Shown here: piece after piece, positions 7,133 through 16,218 of the stretch | Layout: each line of letters opens with the position of its first letter | Position numbering within the stretch: the stretch's first letter is position 1 | Assembly: GCF_014640295.1 (NCBI RefSeq) | Contig: NZ_BMGR01000015.1 | Span: forward strand, 79,162 to 143,161 | Direction of reading: 5' to 3' | DNA: 64,000 nt | From: Paenibacillus abyssi | Lineage (GTDB): Bacteria > Bacillota > Bacilli > Paenibacillales > Paenibacillaceae | Notes under the pieces: generated by a model | Seen by the model: the letters and a program-made list of their open reading frames with translations, nothing else | Told to the model about the DNA's origin: nothing | The model's database searches: none | Translations under genes and position numbers: made by a program

Positions 7133-8932
7133 CTATCGCAATGCCACCATAGTCTGCGCTTTTTCGGGATGATCGGTAATGATGCCGTCGATGTCATATT
7201 TCAGCACCTCTCTGATGTTGCGCTCAATATTAACCGTCCACACCCACACTTCCCGGTTGTTCCGGTGAGCGCGCTCTATGAACCGATCGGAGAGCATGCT
7301 TTGTTCAATCGTATAGAAATCAACGTCAAGGGCGGATAAATTGCCTGCTGCCAAGTACAAAATCTGGCCGATTTTAATATCGTTATTCATACTTCTGATG
7401 ATATTCAATACGTGATAATCGAAGGACTGAACATAACAATCGGCTGTCATGTCATACGATTCGATGAGCGCTGCCACTTTCCTCGCTAATTCATCCTTTT
7501 CGCCATACGGCTTGATTTCAACAATCAGCTTGGTCTTTCCCTTGACCTCCTCAAGCACCTCGATCAGAGTCGGGATCGGTTCACCTTGAAAATCATCCGA
7601 AAAGTGGCTGCCGATCTCTAAGTCCGCAATCTCCGCGTAAGTTAAATCATGCACACTTGAATTAACGCCGGCGACTCTATTCAACGTATAATCGTGATTG
7701 AGGACGACAATGCCATCCTTTGTCATTTGAACATCAATTTCAACGGCATCCACGTTTTTGTTGATGGCTGACCAAATGCTGCTCATTGAGTTTTCCGGAG
7801 CATGATACAGATCGCCTCGATGGCCGGCCACGGACACATTCCACTTCAAATAAACCAGATTGCTGTTAATCGAATGGTTCAATACGAATGTTCCTGCGAG
7901 ATAAAGGATTAACGTTAATATAAGGTAAAACCTCTTTGTGCGTGTTTTAAAATACGTACTCGCTTTCAGTTCTAAAGCAGCGAAAAGCCTGCTCTTATAT
8001 ACCCTCAGTTGATCCTGAATCTGCACGCCCTGATCCTTCTGAAACTGATAAAACAGCCGGGTGATAAAGATCATATTCACAGGTATTAATAACAGCGTAA
8101 ACACAAATGTGATCACGCTGGAGAAAGTAAGAAACAAATCATTGATCACAAATTTAACAAATGGAATGTCCAGCAGTGAAAAAATAAAAGACAGGGCCGA
8201 AAGAACAGCAAAGCCCACTGAGAAAATAATAATGTTCAACAAAATCAATTGCAGCAAGATTTTTATTTTATACGACTTCGTCAGAGCAAAACTGCTTTTG
8301 ATCGCTTCTCTTGTTGATTTTCTTTCAATAATAATAAAATGAAGCGCAAATATCCATCGGATGAACAGGTAGACAGCAGTCAAGAAAACAACCGCATATA
8401 AAGCAAGAAGCAGTTGTGATCCGTGAAGATGATTGGTAATTAATATCGGAATATTAAAGCTGCCGAATAAACTCCCGAACAAAGGCGTATCAATGAACGG
8501 AATCAAAAATAAAAACAGCAGTATAAGCTGGATAAAACCAAAGCTTATCAGCTTCGGAATCGCTCGCAGCGTTGTCATGAGAGCATCAGCAATAAGAACC
8601 TCTTTGCCAAACACCTGCTTTTGCGCAATGATAAGAATGACCCCGAACTCGATAAATAATACGATCACGCACACTAAACCGATCAAAGTCAGGCCAATGA
8701 GACCCTTATAACTCAAACCGATCTGATAGACATCGCTATTCAGCAAGAAGTTCGTTCCCATTGCCCTTAACATGCGATTGAAAATAAACGCTATGATCGG
8801 AACAAATAAAAAGCTTGTAATTAGCATGTAGAATGCTTCGAACAACAAGAGCTTTCTATAGGTAAGGCTGAGATCGTCCATGAGATCGTCCATGCTGTTC
8901 TTGATTCGTGCTATCACCGTGTTCACCCACAC
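7133..8932 (-). CDS. Membrane-anchored glycerophosphodiester phosphodiesterase
   Basis: 599 residues. The first about 340 hold six or more membrane helices (GPDPase membrane domain), and the last about 250 form a GDPD TIM barrel. Catalytic and metal motifs are visible: AGHRGDLYHAPENS (catalytic His-Arg and metal Glu), AVEIDVQMTKDG (metal Glu/Asp), LNHDYTLNRV (second catalytic His), VEIKPYG, and a final WTVN...DGIITDHPEKA. It should hydrolyse glycerophosphodiesters, from phospholipid or lipoteichoic-acid turnover, outside or at the membrane. The start is uncertain: GTG codons at 8932, 8926 and 8917 lack a strong ribosome site and an ATG follows at 8893. A tandem 12-base duplication encodes MDDLMDDL near the N-terminus. 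Confidence 0.88.
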   Translation of the reverse strand: MWVNTVIARIKNSMDDLMDDLSLTYRKLLLFEAFYMLITSFLFVPIIAFIFNRMLRAMGTNFLLNSDVYQIGLSYKGLIGLTLIGLVCVIVLFIEFGVILIIAQKQVFGKEVLIADALMTTLRAIPKLISFGFIQLILLFLFLIPFIDTPLFGSLFGSFNIPILITNHLHGSQLLLALYAVVFLTAVYLFIRWIFALHFIIIERKSTREAIKSSFALTKSYKIKILLQLILLNIIIFSVGFAVLSALSFIFSLLDIPFVKFVINDLFLTFSSVITFVFTLLLIPVNMIFITRLFYQFQKDQGVQIQDQLRVYKSRLFAALELKASTYFKTRTKRFYLILTLILYLAGTFVLNHSINSNLVYLKWNVSVAGHRGDLYHAPENSMSSIWSAINKNVDAVEIDVQMTKDGIVVLNHDYTLNRVAGVNSSVHDLTYAEIADLEIGSHFSDDFQGEPIPTLIEVLEEVKGKTKLIVEIKPYGEKDELARKVAALIESYDMTADCYVQSFDYHVLNIIRSMNNDIKIGQILYLAAGNLSALDVDFYTIEQSMLSDRFIERAHRNNREVWVWTVNIERNIREVLKYDIDGIITDHPEKAQTMVALR

Positions 8933-8992
8933 AATTCAGAATATCTACTATAATAACACGGGTGATTTAAACTGAGTAGCTGGCAGCGAAGT

Positions 8993-9988
8993 TTAATATT
9001 GGATAAGCGTACCTATCGTTTTGTTCGGCCTCTGGTAGTTTTCATACGCCTCGGCCGCTTGAAGAAGCGGATAGATATCGGTAATCAACGGCTTCAGGGA
9101 GATCCGTCCCTCTGCTAACAAGCGGATATATTCGCCGATATTTCTTCCCTCCGTCCAACGTACATACCCGACTGGATAGTCCTGGTTCTCTTTCTCATAA
9201 TTTTCGTCATATCGGCCAGGGCCGCCTGCCCGTGAGATCAATATTTGGGCTTCCTTGCCGAACATAAGACCTCTGGAAAATTCCGTGGTCAGGTCGCCGA
9301 CGATGACAATTTTCCCGCGATCCCGCAACCAGGAGAATGAGCAGTTAATGAGCTCTTCGCCTCTGCCGCTTGCGCAGAGGATAACGGCATCCGCCCCATG
9401 AGGCCCGCAAGCATCCGATAAGCTTTGTTCCAACTGTGCCTGGTCATTGTAGACATGCGCTAATCCCTGCTGCCTTAACATCGCCGTCCGTTCCGGATTC
9501 AGATCAATACCGGACGTCCGATAAGCTGCCGCATGGCTAATCTGTGCAATCAGGTTTCCTAATATGCCCAGGCCCACGACAACTGCGGATTCCCCGAACC
9601 TGAGGTCAGCAATGCGAAGCGCATGAATCGCGATTGCGCCTAAGCCTGCAAAGGCCGCTTCCTGAGGGGATACATGGACGGGGACGACAGCGGTTAGATT
9701 GGATGGCACCAATAACCACTCCGCATGCTGTACGTATGGTGCGCCATAGCAAGCAACCCGCTGGCCGATCTCTACATCCATGACGCCTTCTCCGATTTGC
9801 TCTACGATTCCGGCTGCACTGTAGCCTAATAAGGCCTGCTCATGGGCTGCGCGTTTAACAAAACCGAGCTCCGTTCCGGGGCTGATTGCTGAATATTCAG
9901 TGCGAATAAGCACATGGCCGGGTAGCGGCTGAGGTTTATTTAATTCCGCAATGACAATCTTTCCTGACTGGGCAGCAATGGCTTTCAT
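8993..9988 (-). CDS. MDR-family (zinc-type alcohol dehydrogenase-like) oxidoreductase
   Basis: 331 residues with the GroES-like fold first and a Rossmann domain around 125-260 (GLGILGNLIAQ). The N-terminal catalytic Cys usual in zinc alcohol dehydrogenases is replaced (AISPGTELGF), and the four-Cys structural zinc loop is absent. This is typical of the sugar-dehydrogenase-like MDR proteins that accompany Gfo/Idh enzymes. GAGAGGG precedes the ATG. It is the last gene after the sugar ABC transporter and its AraC regulator on the same strand, so it probably oxidises an intermediate of the compound that transporter imports. The substrate is unknown. Confidence 0.75.
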   Translation of the reverse strand: MKAIAAQSGKIVIAELNKPQPLPGHVLIRTEYSAISPGTELGFVKRAAHEQALLGYSAAGIVEQIGEGVMDVEIGQRVACYGAPYVQHAEWLLVPSNLTAVVPVHVSPQEAAFAGLGAIAIHALRIADLRFGESAVVVGLGILGNLIAQISHAAAYRTSGIDLNPERTAMLRQQGLAHVYNDQAQLEQSLSDACGPHGADAVILCASGRGEELINCSFSWLRDRGKIVIVGDLTTEFSRGLMFGKEAQILISRAGGPGRYDENYEKENQDYPVGYVRWTEGRNIGEYIRLLAEGRISLKPLITDIYPLLQAAEAYENYQRPNKTIGTLIQY

Positions 9989-10034
9989 AATGATCCCTCT
10001 CGATACTTATAGTAGATTAGTGTTGTTAGATGAA

Positions 10035-12278
10035 CTAGCTTTTTCGATACTCGCTTGGGGATATGCCATAATACTTTTTAAAGGTGGTTGTAAAAGTCGA
10101 GGAGTTCAAATATCCGGTCTTCTCGCCGATTTCCGCGACAGACATCTCTGTTTCCTTCAACAATTTTCTCGCGTGTGATAACCGTACCTTATTTAAATAT
10201 TCTACATACCCGACCCCAAACGTTTTCTTGAAATAATTGGAGAAATACTTCGGCGTCGTCTCTAAGAGTGCCGCCATATGGTCAAGATACAAATTATTCA
10301 TGTAATTTTTCTCGATATATTGAGCGATAAATGTCTGATCCATTTTCGTTTTCGGCACTTGCTTGCCTTTTTCGCACACATACTTCGCGATGCGTATGAG
10401 TTCATCTTGAACGCTTCGATAATCCAAGGCATGCTTCACTTTATTGATGAAAGCGGCCTCCATATCTTGAAATTGCTGCGTACTTGTCTCATTATTCGAG
10501 AGATGCTTAACCATATAATAAAACATCATTTTGGCAACGTCCATGAATTGGTGATAATGGATATCGCGTGAAGCATTCTCCTCCATAATTTCATCCACCA
10601 GCTTGATGCTTTGCGCTTCGTCAGCGTGAATAAGAGAGCTGGACAGCTTCTCGAATTGGTCGAACGGAAAATAAACTTTAACTGACCGGCGAATCGACTC
10701 AATGTCAAAGACCGGACCTTTCTCACTGATGTTTCTGTACATCATTACATCTGTAACATCTTTATACGCTGATCGCCAATGATCCGTTTTGGACTCGTAC
10801 ACTCCGCTGACGGCAGCCCATATGAAGTAATTGTTCAACAACATAATATCCGGCTTTTTCACCGTTTTTCGAAGCGCGGCGATAATACCGGTACGCTCAG
10901 ATTTGTGATTTAAAGCGATGAGGACCAGGTACCGCAGATTACCGGCATGGAAGGACACCGCATGCGGCCAATTTAATTTCACTTGATGCTCGAGCAGCTT
11001 TGAAACTTCCTGGGTGGAGAGTACGGCACGATCCTTTCCCCCGTTAGGCTGCAGGTGCAGGCTGACCATAAGAAAAAAGCGTTTTTCAAACAGATCGGCG
11101 AAATACTCCAACATCCGCTGTTCAAATTCTCTGGACATCGGACTCTCATCGATTGCATCCAAGATCATGCCTCTGCGCAATTCTCCATCGACAAACCCCA
11201 TCTTTGATCGGTACGATTCATTCTCCTCTTGAATCTTGACGATATCGCTTTGAATGCTTCGATAGTCGGCCCGACGGTTGTACCCTCCGCCAAGCAGCAA
11301 AACGATTTCCCTAACGGGTTTGTACAAATAGATACTTAGAAGAACCGATAATAGAATAGCCGATGCAATCGTAAAGTAAAGAATCGTCTGGTTTGCTTTC
11401 GTGACTGACTTGATATTCGCGAATTGATAGGGAACTTTATCAATATAGGTAAAACCGTTATATTCTGATTTATACAAATTATACTCGTAATCATTCTGCT
11501 TCAGTGTCCGTTCTCTACCGTCATCAAGATAGAGTCCGCTTAACATTTCCACAAGATTCCAATTACTTTCCGTACTTAAGATCACGTTCCGGTTCTGATC
11601 GAGTACGATTAATGAGGAGCCCTGCATCATCGTTGACTGTCTGACATGCCTTAGCAGCTTTTGCAGGTCAATGATGATGAACACATTTTTATTGGATAGC
11701 TGGTTATTTCCGGCCACAACGATTAATTTCCTTCGTCGCTCCAGGTTATTTGTAAATCTTTCGACGTAATCCTCCGCGGGATAAATCCGCATGGCATGCG
11801 TTTGGCTCGACAATGACCTCCAATAAACCGAATTGTACAGACGATGGTGATATTTGTTATTAAAAAGCTCATTAAAATCAATCGTACCCGATTTTGTAAT
11901 TGCCAGATCCGAATTGTCAAAGAAAACGATCACGTCTTCCATGTATTCATTCCCATTAGATGAATTAATAAGGGTAGCCAAGTCCCGCTGCATTTCATAT
12001 ACACTAGACATGTCAAGAGAGCCATTGTCCGTGGCTCCGTTGTAAGCAAGACTATGAACTGAATAAACAAGGTTGTTGATATCACGAAAAACATCATCAA
12101 AGGACTGCACAATATTGGTGACGACCAGCTTGTTGTTTTCTTTTACCTGTTCGTATATACCGTCGATGGAATTATTAAATACAATATAATTAGAAACAAA
12201 CATCAACAGCACAACCAACAACAGGGCAAAAAAGATTTGCAGGAAGCTTTTGTTCGCCAACAATCGGATGAATTGCAA
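10035..12278 (-). CDS. Membrane-bound sensor / AraC-family transcriptional regulator
   Basis: About 747 residues. The TTG start at 12278 follows GGGGAGGTGGGAAATA and is preferred over an ATG twelve codons upstream. There is one N-terminal helix (SFLQIFFALLLVVLLMFVSN), an extracellular region of about 260 residues, a second helix (FTIASAILLSVLLSIYLY), a cytoplasmic linker, and a C-terminal AraC-type double helix-turn-helix ending in the signature YLNSSTFTTTFKKYYGISPSEYRKS. This is the architecture of the Paenibacillus regulators that sit beside LplABC-type transporters. It lies directly downstream of the two permease genes. It probably senses an extracellular ligand or binding protein and activates the transporter operon; the tandem CATCCGTTTT repeats at 16030-16049 are candidate sites. 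Confidence 0.85.
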   Translation of the reverse strand: MQFIRLLANKSFLQIFFALLLVVLLMFVSNYIVFNNSIDGIYEQVKENNKLVVTNIVQSFDDVFRDINNLVYSVHSLAYNGATDNGSLDMSSVYEMQRDLATLINSSNGNEYMEDVIVFFDNSDLAITKSGTIDFNELFNNKYHHRLYNSVYWRSLSSQTHAMRIYPAEDYVERFTNNLERRRKLIVVAGNNQLSNKNVFIIIDLQKLLRHVRQSTMMQGSSLIVLDQNRNVILSTESNWNLVEMLSGLYLDDGRERTLKQNDYEYNLYKSEYNGFTYIDKVPYQFANIKSVTKANQTILYFTIASAILLSVLLSIYLYKPVREIVLLLGGGYNRRADYRSIQSDIVKIQEENESYRSKMGFVDGELRRGMILDAIDESPMSREFEQRMLEYFADLFEKRFFLMVSLHLQPNGGKDRAVLSTQEVSKLLEHQVKLNWPHAVSFHAGNLRYLVLIALNHKSERTGIIAALRKTVKKPDIMLLNNYFIWAAVSGVYESKTDHWRSAYKDVTDVMMYRNISEKGPVFDIESIRRSVKVYFPFDQFEKLSSSLIHADEAQSIKLVDEIMEENASRDIHYHQFMDVAKMMFYYMVKHLSNNETSTQQFQDMEAAFINKVKHALDYRSVQDELIRIAKYVCEKGKQVPKTKMDQTFIAQYIEKNYMNNLYLDHMAALLETTPKYFSNYFKKTFGVGYVEYLNKVRLSHARKLLKETEMSVAEIGEKTGYLNSSTFTTTFKKYYGISPSEYRKS

Positions 12279-12351
12279 TATTTCCCACCTCCCCGCAACA
12301 CTGGGGTATTTCAATCAAACACTTACTTCCATTATACATGATTTGGAACAA

Positions 12352-13218
12352 TTATCCTTTCTCGGATCCGAGCATAACACCCTTAGCAAAATACTTCTGC
12401 GCAAACGGATAAATCATTAACACGGGAATCATCGTAATAAAAATCGTCGCGTTTTTCATCGCTTCAGGCGCAAGGGTCACCCGATCGACCAGGCTGTTCG
12501 TTTGCTCCGCCGTAGCAAATATGAGCATATCCCTCAATACGACCTGCAGCGGATATTTGTTGACATCGTTCAAATAAATCATCGGGATGAAGAAGCTGTT
12601 CCAGTGGCCCATGAAGTAAAACAGGCCGATCGAGGCCAGTGCAGGCTTGGAAAGCGGAATGATGATGCTGAATAAAATGCGGTATTCCGAAGCGCCGTCA
12701 ATGACTGCCGATTCACGCAAGGAATCGGACATGTTTTCATAAAAGCTCTTCAAAATCAATAACTCGATCGTCCAGATCGCATTGGGAATGACAATCGCCC
12801 AGATCGTATCGATCATGCCGAGCTGCTGCACAATGAGATACGTCGGGATCATGCCCCCGTTAAAGAACATCGTCAGCACGATCGCAATCATAAAAAACTT
12901 CCGTCCGAAAAAGGTGACTCTCGATAACGGGTAAGCGGCGATCGCCGTCATCGCCAGATTGATAAATGTGCCTAGTCCGGTATATAGAATCGTATTGAGA
13001 TAAGCCCGCGGCACCCGATCCTCGGACAGGATCTGCACATATGCATCAATATTAAAGCCGAGCGGCCATAAAAACACTTTCCCCTGCACAATCGATGCCG
13101 TATCGCTGAACGAAATGGCAATGATGTACAGAACCGGATAAACCGTGGCAATCGCAATGAACGTTAATAGGATCGTGTTAACGATGCTGAAAAGGGATAG
13201 CCTCTTCTCGCCTACCAT
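12352..13218 (-). CDS. Carbohydrate ABC transporter permease (LplC/YtcP type)
   Basis: 288 residues with six membrane helices and the EAA loop ESAVIDGASEYRILFSIIIPLSKP that docks the ATPase. The C-terminus (YFAKGVMLGSEKG) is characteristic of the LplC/YtcP subfamily. GGGAGGGAG precedes the ATG, and the first seven bases overlap the end of the partner permease gene, so translation is coupled. With the lipoprotein and the other permease it forms a type I importer for an oligosaccharide or related compound. No ATPase gene is nearby, so a shared MsmX-type ATPase is expected. Confidence 0.9.
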   Translation of the reverse strand: MVGEKRLSLFSIVNTILLTFIAIATVYPVLYIIAISFSDTASIVQGKVFLWPLGFNIDAYVQILSEDRVPRAYLNTILYTGLGTFINLAMTAIAAYPLSRVTFFGRKFFMIAIVLTMFFNGGMIPTYLIVQQLGMIDTIWAIVIPNAIWTIELLILKSFYENMSDSLRESAVIDGASEYRILFSIIIPLSKPALASIGLFYFMGHWNSFFIPMIYLNDVNKYPLQVVLRDMLIFATAEQTNSLVDRVTLAPEAMKNATIFITMIPVLMIYPFAQKYFAKGVMLGSEKG

Positions 13219-14171
13219 ATGCTTCTCCCTCCCATTTTCCGGCTTATCACATTCGTTAATGCGAGCATGATCAAAGCGATAACGGCTTCAAAAATACCGA
13301 CCGCCGATGCATAGCTGTAGTTGGTTTCGAGCAGCCCTTTACGGTAAACATAGGTAGAGAAAACATCCGCCACTTCATAGGTCATCGGGTTGTATAACAG
13401 CAATATTTTCTCATAGCCGATCCGGAACATATTGCCCGCATTAATAATAAACATGATCAGGATCGTAGGCATCAAGCTTGGCAGCGTAATATAACGCATC
13501 ATATGCCATCGTCTGCAGCCGTCCACCCGGGCAGCCTCATACAAGGTCGGATTAATTCCGGCAATGGCCGCTAGATAGATGATGGCTGCGTAACCCATCG
13601 TCGCCCAAATATCGGATGCGACATAAATTGTGCGAAACCATTCCGGCGCAATCAGAAAATAGATTTTCTCAAAGCCGATCCAGGCAATGAATTGATTGAT
13701 CAATCCCCGGTTCGGTGATAGAAAATCGATAACCATGCTGCTGATAATGACAACAGATAGAAATGCCGGCAGATAACTTAAGGTCTGAACCGTTTTCTTA
13801 AATTTAATGAACCGCACTTCATTCAACAAAATGGCAAAAATGATCGGAAACGGGAAGCCCCACAGCAAGGAGTAGAATCCGAGCAATATCGTATTTTTGA
13901 ACAGCAGCCAGAAGTCAGCGCTGTCGAAAAAATTGCGGAAATGCTTCAACCCAACCCAATTGCTGTCCAGAATGCCCCGAAATACGTTGTAATCCTTAAA
14001 AGCGATAATCATACCGTACAGCGGTCCGTAACGGAATAAAATATAAAATATAATACAAGGGATAAAAAGGATCAGAAGCTGGCGGTCCCGCTTGATATGG
14101 CGCCATATCTTGATCCACCTTGATGACTCGCTCTTTGTGATCCGTGCCTGTTCCAGATTAGCCTGCTGCAA
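13212..14171 (-). CDS. Carbohydrate ABC transporter permease (LplB/YteP type)
   Basis: 319 residues from a TTG start at 14171, which follows GGAGGGAACCGA; the longer frame from a GTG at 14225 begins inside a hairpin and is less likely. A basic N-terminus is followed by six helices, starting with QLLILFIPCIIFYILFRYGPLYG, typical of LplB/YteP. The EAA loop reads EAARVDGCRRWHMMRYITLPSLMP. It pairs with the permease encoded at 12352-13218, with which it overlaps by seven bases. Confidence 0.9.
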   Translation of the reverse strand: MQQANLEQARITKSESSRWIKIWRHIKRDRQLLILFIPCIIFYILFRYGPLYGMIIAFKDYNVFRGILDSNWVGLKHFRNFFDSADFWLLFKNTILLGFYSLLWGFPFPIIFAILLNEVRFIKFKKTVQTLSYLPAFLSVVIISSMVIDFLSPNRGLINQFIAWIGFEKIYFLIAPEWFRTIYVASDIWATMGYAAIIYLAAIAGINPTLYEAARVDGCRRWHMMRYITLPSLMPTILIMFIINAGNMFRIGYEKILLLYNPMTYEVADVFSTYVYRKGLLETNYSYASAVGIFEAVIALIMLALTNVISRKMGGRSIW

Positions 14172-14215
14172 TCGGTTCCCTCCTCGCCTGTAGGAAAGCT
14201 CTAATCGGATATGGT

Positions 14216-14249
14216 AACGGTGCACCCGGATTAATCCGGGTACACCGTT
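14216..14249 (-). other. Intercistronic stem-loop between binding-protein and permease genes
   Basis: AACGGTG(C)ACCCGGATT pairs with its complement across the centre, leaving a 16-base stem with one mismatch. No T-run follows, so it is probably not a full terminator. Such a stem would protect the upstream lipoprotein message and lower permease expression, as seen in many binding-protein operons. Confidence 0.5.
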
Positions 14250-14266
14250 TATCCTTCTTCCCTTGC

Positions 14267-15913
14267 TTATTGCCCGTCGAATCTGGCTTGGGCGTTCTTG
14301 TATACTTCAACGTACTTGTCCTCGCCCAATTTTTTCGCTTGGGCAAGCCATGCTTCCCACTCTGCATCGCCATGGTTTTTGTTCAAAATATATTTCGTGC
14401 TGAACTCAACACCCGCCTGATAAATCGCATTGTAGAGATCCGCTTTAGCCGTGTTCTCTTCATTCGTAAATTTCAAGACCGGATCAAGCGGCTGTCTCTT
14501 ATCCTTCATGTTATCCTGCGCTTCCTGTTCTTTCTCGGTGAAGTTAAAGTATACGCTGCGCTCATCGGCACGGAGATACATGCCCTCCAACCACAGTCCG
14601 TATTTCTCTTCCAGCAGTTTGATATCGACTTTTTCAGCGTCTGCAAGCTCTGGATAGGAGATGCTGCCGTCAGCTCCTTCCACGAACGATACGCCTTCTA
14701 CACCCAGCATGACGAGTTCGGCGCCCGAAGGGCTGGAGAGATAATCAAGCAGCTTGAGTGCGGCTTCTTTCTTATCATTGTTGGTCACCGTCAGGCCAAA
14801 CACAGATACTTGAGGCAGGCTCCGGATCGTATTGGTCGGGCCTACCGGATTGCCATAACGCAGGTCATATTCCGGAATTTCTGCTTTCACCTGGTTATGG
14901 AACGTATCCAGTACGCCGATCCAGTCGAATGTGACAAATGAACGGTTGGCCGTCGTCATCTTCGATGTCCAGGAAGCGGCCGTATCGGTAATAAATTCCG
15001 GATCCAATAAACCTTCGTTGTAAAGCTTCTTCGCAAAATCCAGCATTTCTTTATATTCCGGCTGCGTAAAGGTCAGGCCCCATGTCTTGTCGTTCTCGTC
15101 GTAGAACATCGGATAATCGGCCCCGACTACCCCCCAGCCGTAACCCCAGTCTCTGAAGAAGAACTCTTTTGTCTTCGAAGCGATCGGATAGGAATCCGGG
15201 TAGATCTCCTTCAGCTTTTTCATCGCTTCGTAGAACTCATCGGTATTATTCCAGAGCGGAATGCCGTTTGCGTCAAATACGTCTTTACGGTACAGGAAGC
15301 CATGGTTGACCTCGCGGTTAACGCCGAAGATCGGCCAGTGATACATGTTCCCTTTATCATCGGAATACGATTTCATGACCCAATCGTTTTCTTCTGCATA
15401 CAGCTTTTTGAAGTTTGGCAGCTGATCAATATATTCGTTAATCGGTGTTACCACATCTTGACTGCCCATGTCGTTAATTTCCGCAATCGTTAGGCCATGG
15501 AAAATATCCGGCAAATTACCTGAAGCCAAGACGACCTTTAACTTGTCTTTATACGTACTGGAAGGGTAGGCCTGAATATCCAGCTTGATTCCGGTTCTCT
15601 TCTCAATCTCTGTTGCAATCAGGCTTGTATTCAGATTTGTGTTTTCACTGACTAACATCCAGGATAAGGTCGTTGGTTCGTCAACCAGCGGCAGCTGCAG
15701 CCCGCCGGTGTCACCGTACTGCTCGCTCGTGTCCGCAGGCGGCGTTTCTTCTTTGGCATTCGTTCCATTTGTGCTTCCGCCTGAATTGACCGCCCCTGTG
15801 TTGCTGCCCCCGGTATCTGTGCTGTTGTTGCTGTTTCCACCGCCGCTGCATGCAGCCAGTACGGAGAAAACAAGCGTAAACGTCAGGAGTAGATAAAGCC
15901 ATTTTCGTTTCAT
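14267..15913 (-). CDS. Extracellular solute-binding lipoprotein of sugar ABC transporter (LplA/YtcQ type)
   Basis: 548 residues from the ATG at 15913, which follows AAAGGGAGGAAAGAAAA; an upstream in-frame extension is rejected. The lipoprotein signal is MKRKWLYLLLTFTLVFSVLAAC with the lipobox VLAAC, followed by a Gly/Ser/Asn linker. The length and the segments KTWGLTFTQPEYKEML, GLTVTNNDKKEAALKLLDYL and YLRADERS fit the large family 1 binding proteins that work with LplB/LplC permeases. It should bind an oligosaccharide or a glycoside at the outer membrane face. A cre-like site and tandem repeats lie in the 305-base gap upstream. Confidence 0.9.
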   Translation of the reverse strand: MKRKWLYLLLTFTLVFSVLAACSGGGNSNNSTDTGGSNTGAVNSGGSTNGTNAKEETPPADTSEQYGDTGGLQLPLVDEPTTLSWMLVSENTNLNTSLIATEIEKRTGIKLDIQAYPSSTYKDKLKVVLASGNLPDIFHGLTIAEINDMGSQDVVTPINEYIDQLPNFKKLYAEENDWVMKSYSDDKGNMYHWPIFGVNREVNHGFLYRKDVFDANGIPLWNNTDEFYEAMKKLKEIYPDSYPIASKTKEFFFRDWGYGWGVVGADYPMFYDENDKTWGLTFTQPEYKEMLDFAKKLYNEGLLDPEFITDTAASWTSKMTTANRSFVTFDWIGVLDTFHNQVKAEIPEYDLRYGNPVGPTNTIRSLPQVSVFGLTVTNNDKKEAALKLLDYLSSPSGAELVMLGVEGVSFVEGADGSISYPELADAEKVDIKLLEEKYGLWLEGMYLRADERSVYFNFTEKEQEAQDNMKDKRQPLDPVLKFTNEENTAKADLYNAIYQAGVEFSTKYILNKNHGDAEWEAWLAQAKKLGEDKYVEVYKNAQARFDGQ

Positions 15914-16002
15914 TTTTCTTTCCTCCCTTTTCGTTTCGAGCTGCTCTGATCTGAGCAATCTCACCAATGGGGATGTTGGATTTCCATTGGCATACCCCAA
16001 AT

Positions 16003-16018
16003 ATAAAAGCGCTTTCAT
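16003..16018 (-). promoter_or_regulatory. Candidate cre (CcpA) site upstream of the sugar transporter
   Basis: Minus strand ATGAAAGCGCTTTTAT matches the consensus WTGNAANCGNWNNCWW in all but one fixed position. It lies about 90-105 bases upstream of the lipoprotein start codon. This suggests carbon catabolite repression of the transporter. Confidence 0.5.
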
Positions 16019-16029
16019 TTGTCGTAAAC

Positions 16030-16049
16030 CATCCGTTTTCATCCGTTTT
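16030..16049 (-). repeat. Tandem 10-base direct repeat upstream of the sugar transporter
   Basis: CATCCGTTTT occurs twice in a row. Direct repeats at this distance from the start codon (about 117-136 bases) resemble binding sites of AraC-family activators, and such a regulator is encoded downstream in the same cluster. Confidence 0.45.
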
Positions 16050-16181
16050 AAGTTTTTCACATCAAATTATGAAACGGCCTAAAAATCCTTTATTATCAAG
16101 GGTTCCCCATCTGTAGAAAATGCTAATGCGGTAGAAAACGAACACATTGACATCGTTTTTTCTTCTTCGCACACAAACTTC

Positions 16182-16208
16182 CCCCTAACTCAAAGAGGCA
16201 GGGGGATA
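16182..16208 (-). terminator. Possible terminator after the isomerase gene
   Basis: On the minus strand CCCCCT and AGGGGG form a six-base stem, extended inside by CTC/GAG, followed by a weak T-rich stretch. It separates the eight-gene catabolic unit from the transporter operon. Some read-through would be expected. Confidence 0.4.
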
Positions 16209-16218
16209 GTTTGATTAA

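Noticed and set aside
14270..14941. 223-codon plus-strand frame
   Set aside because: It is wholly antisense to the lipoprotein gene, with no plausible start context or domain.
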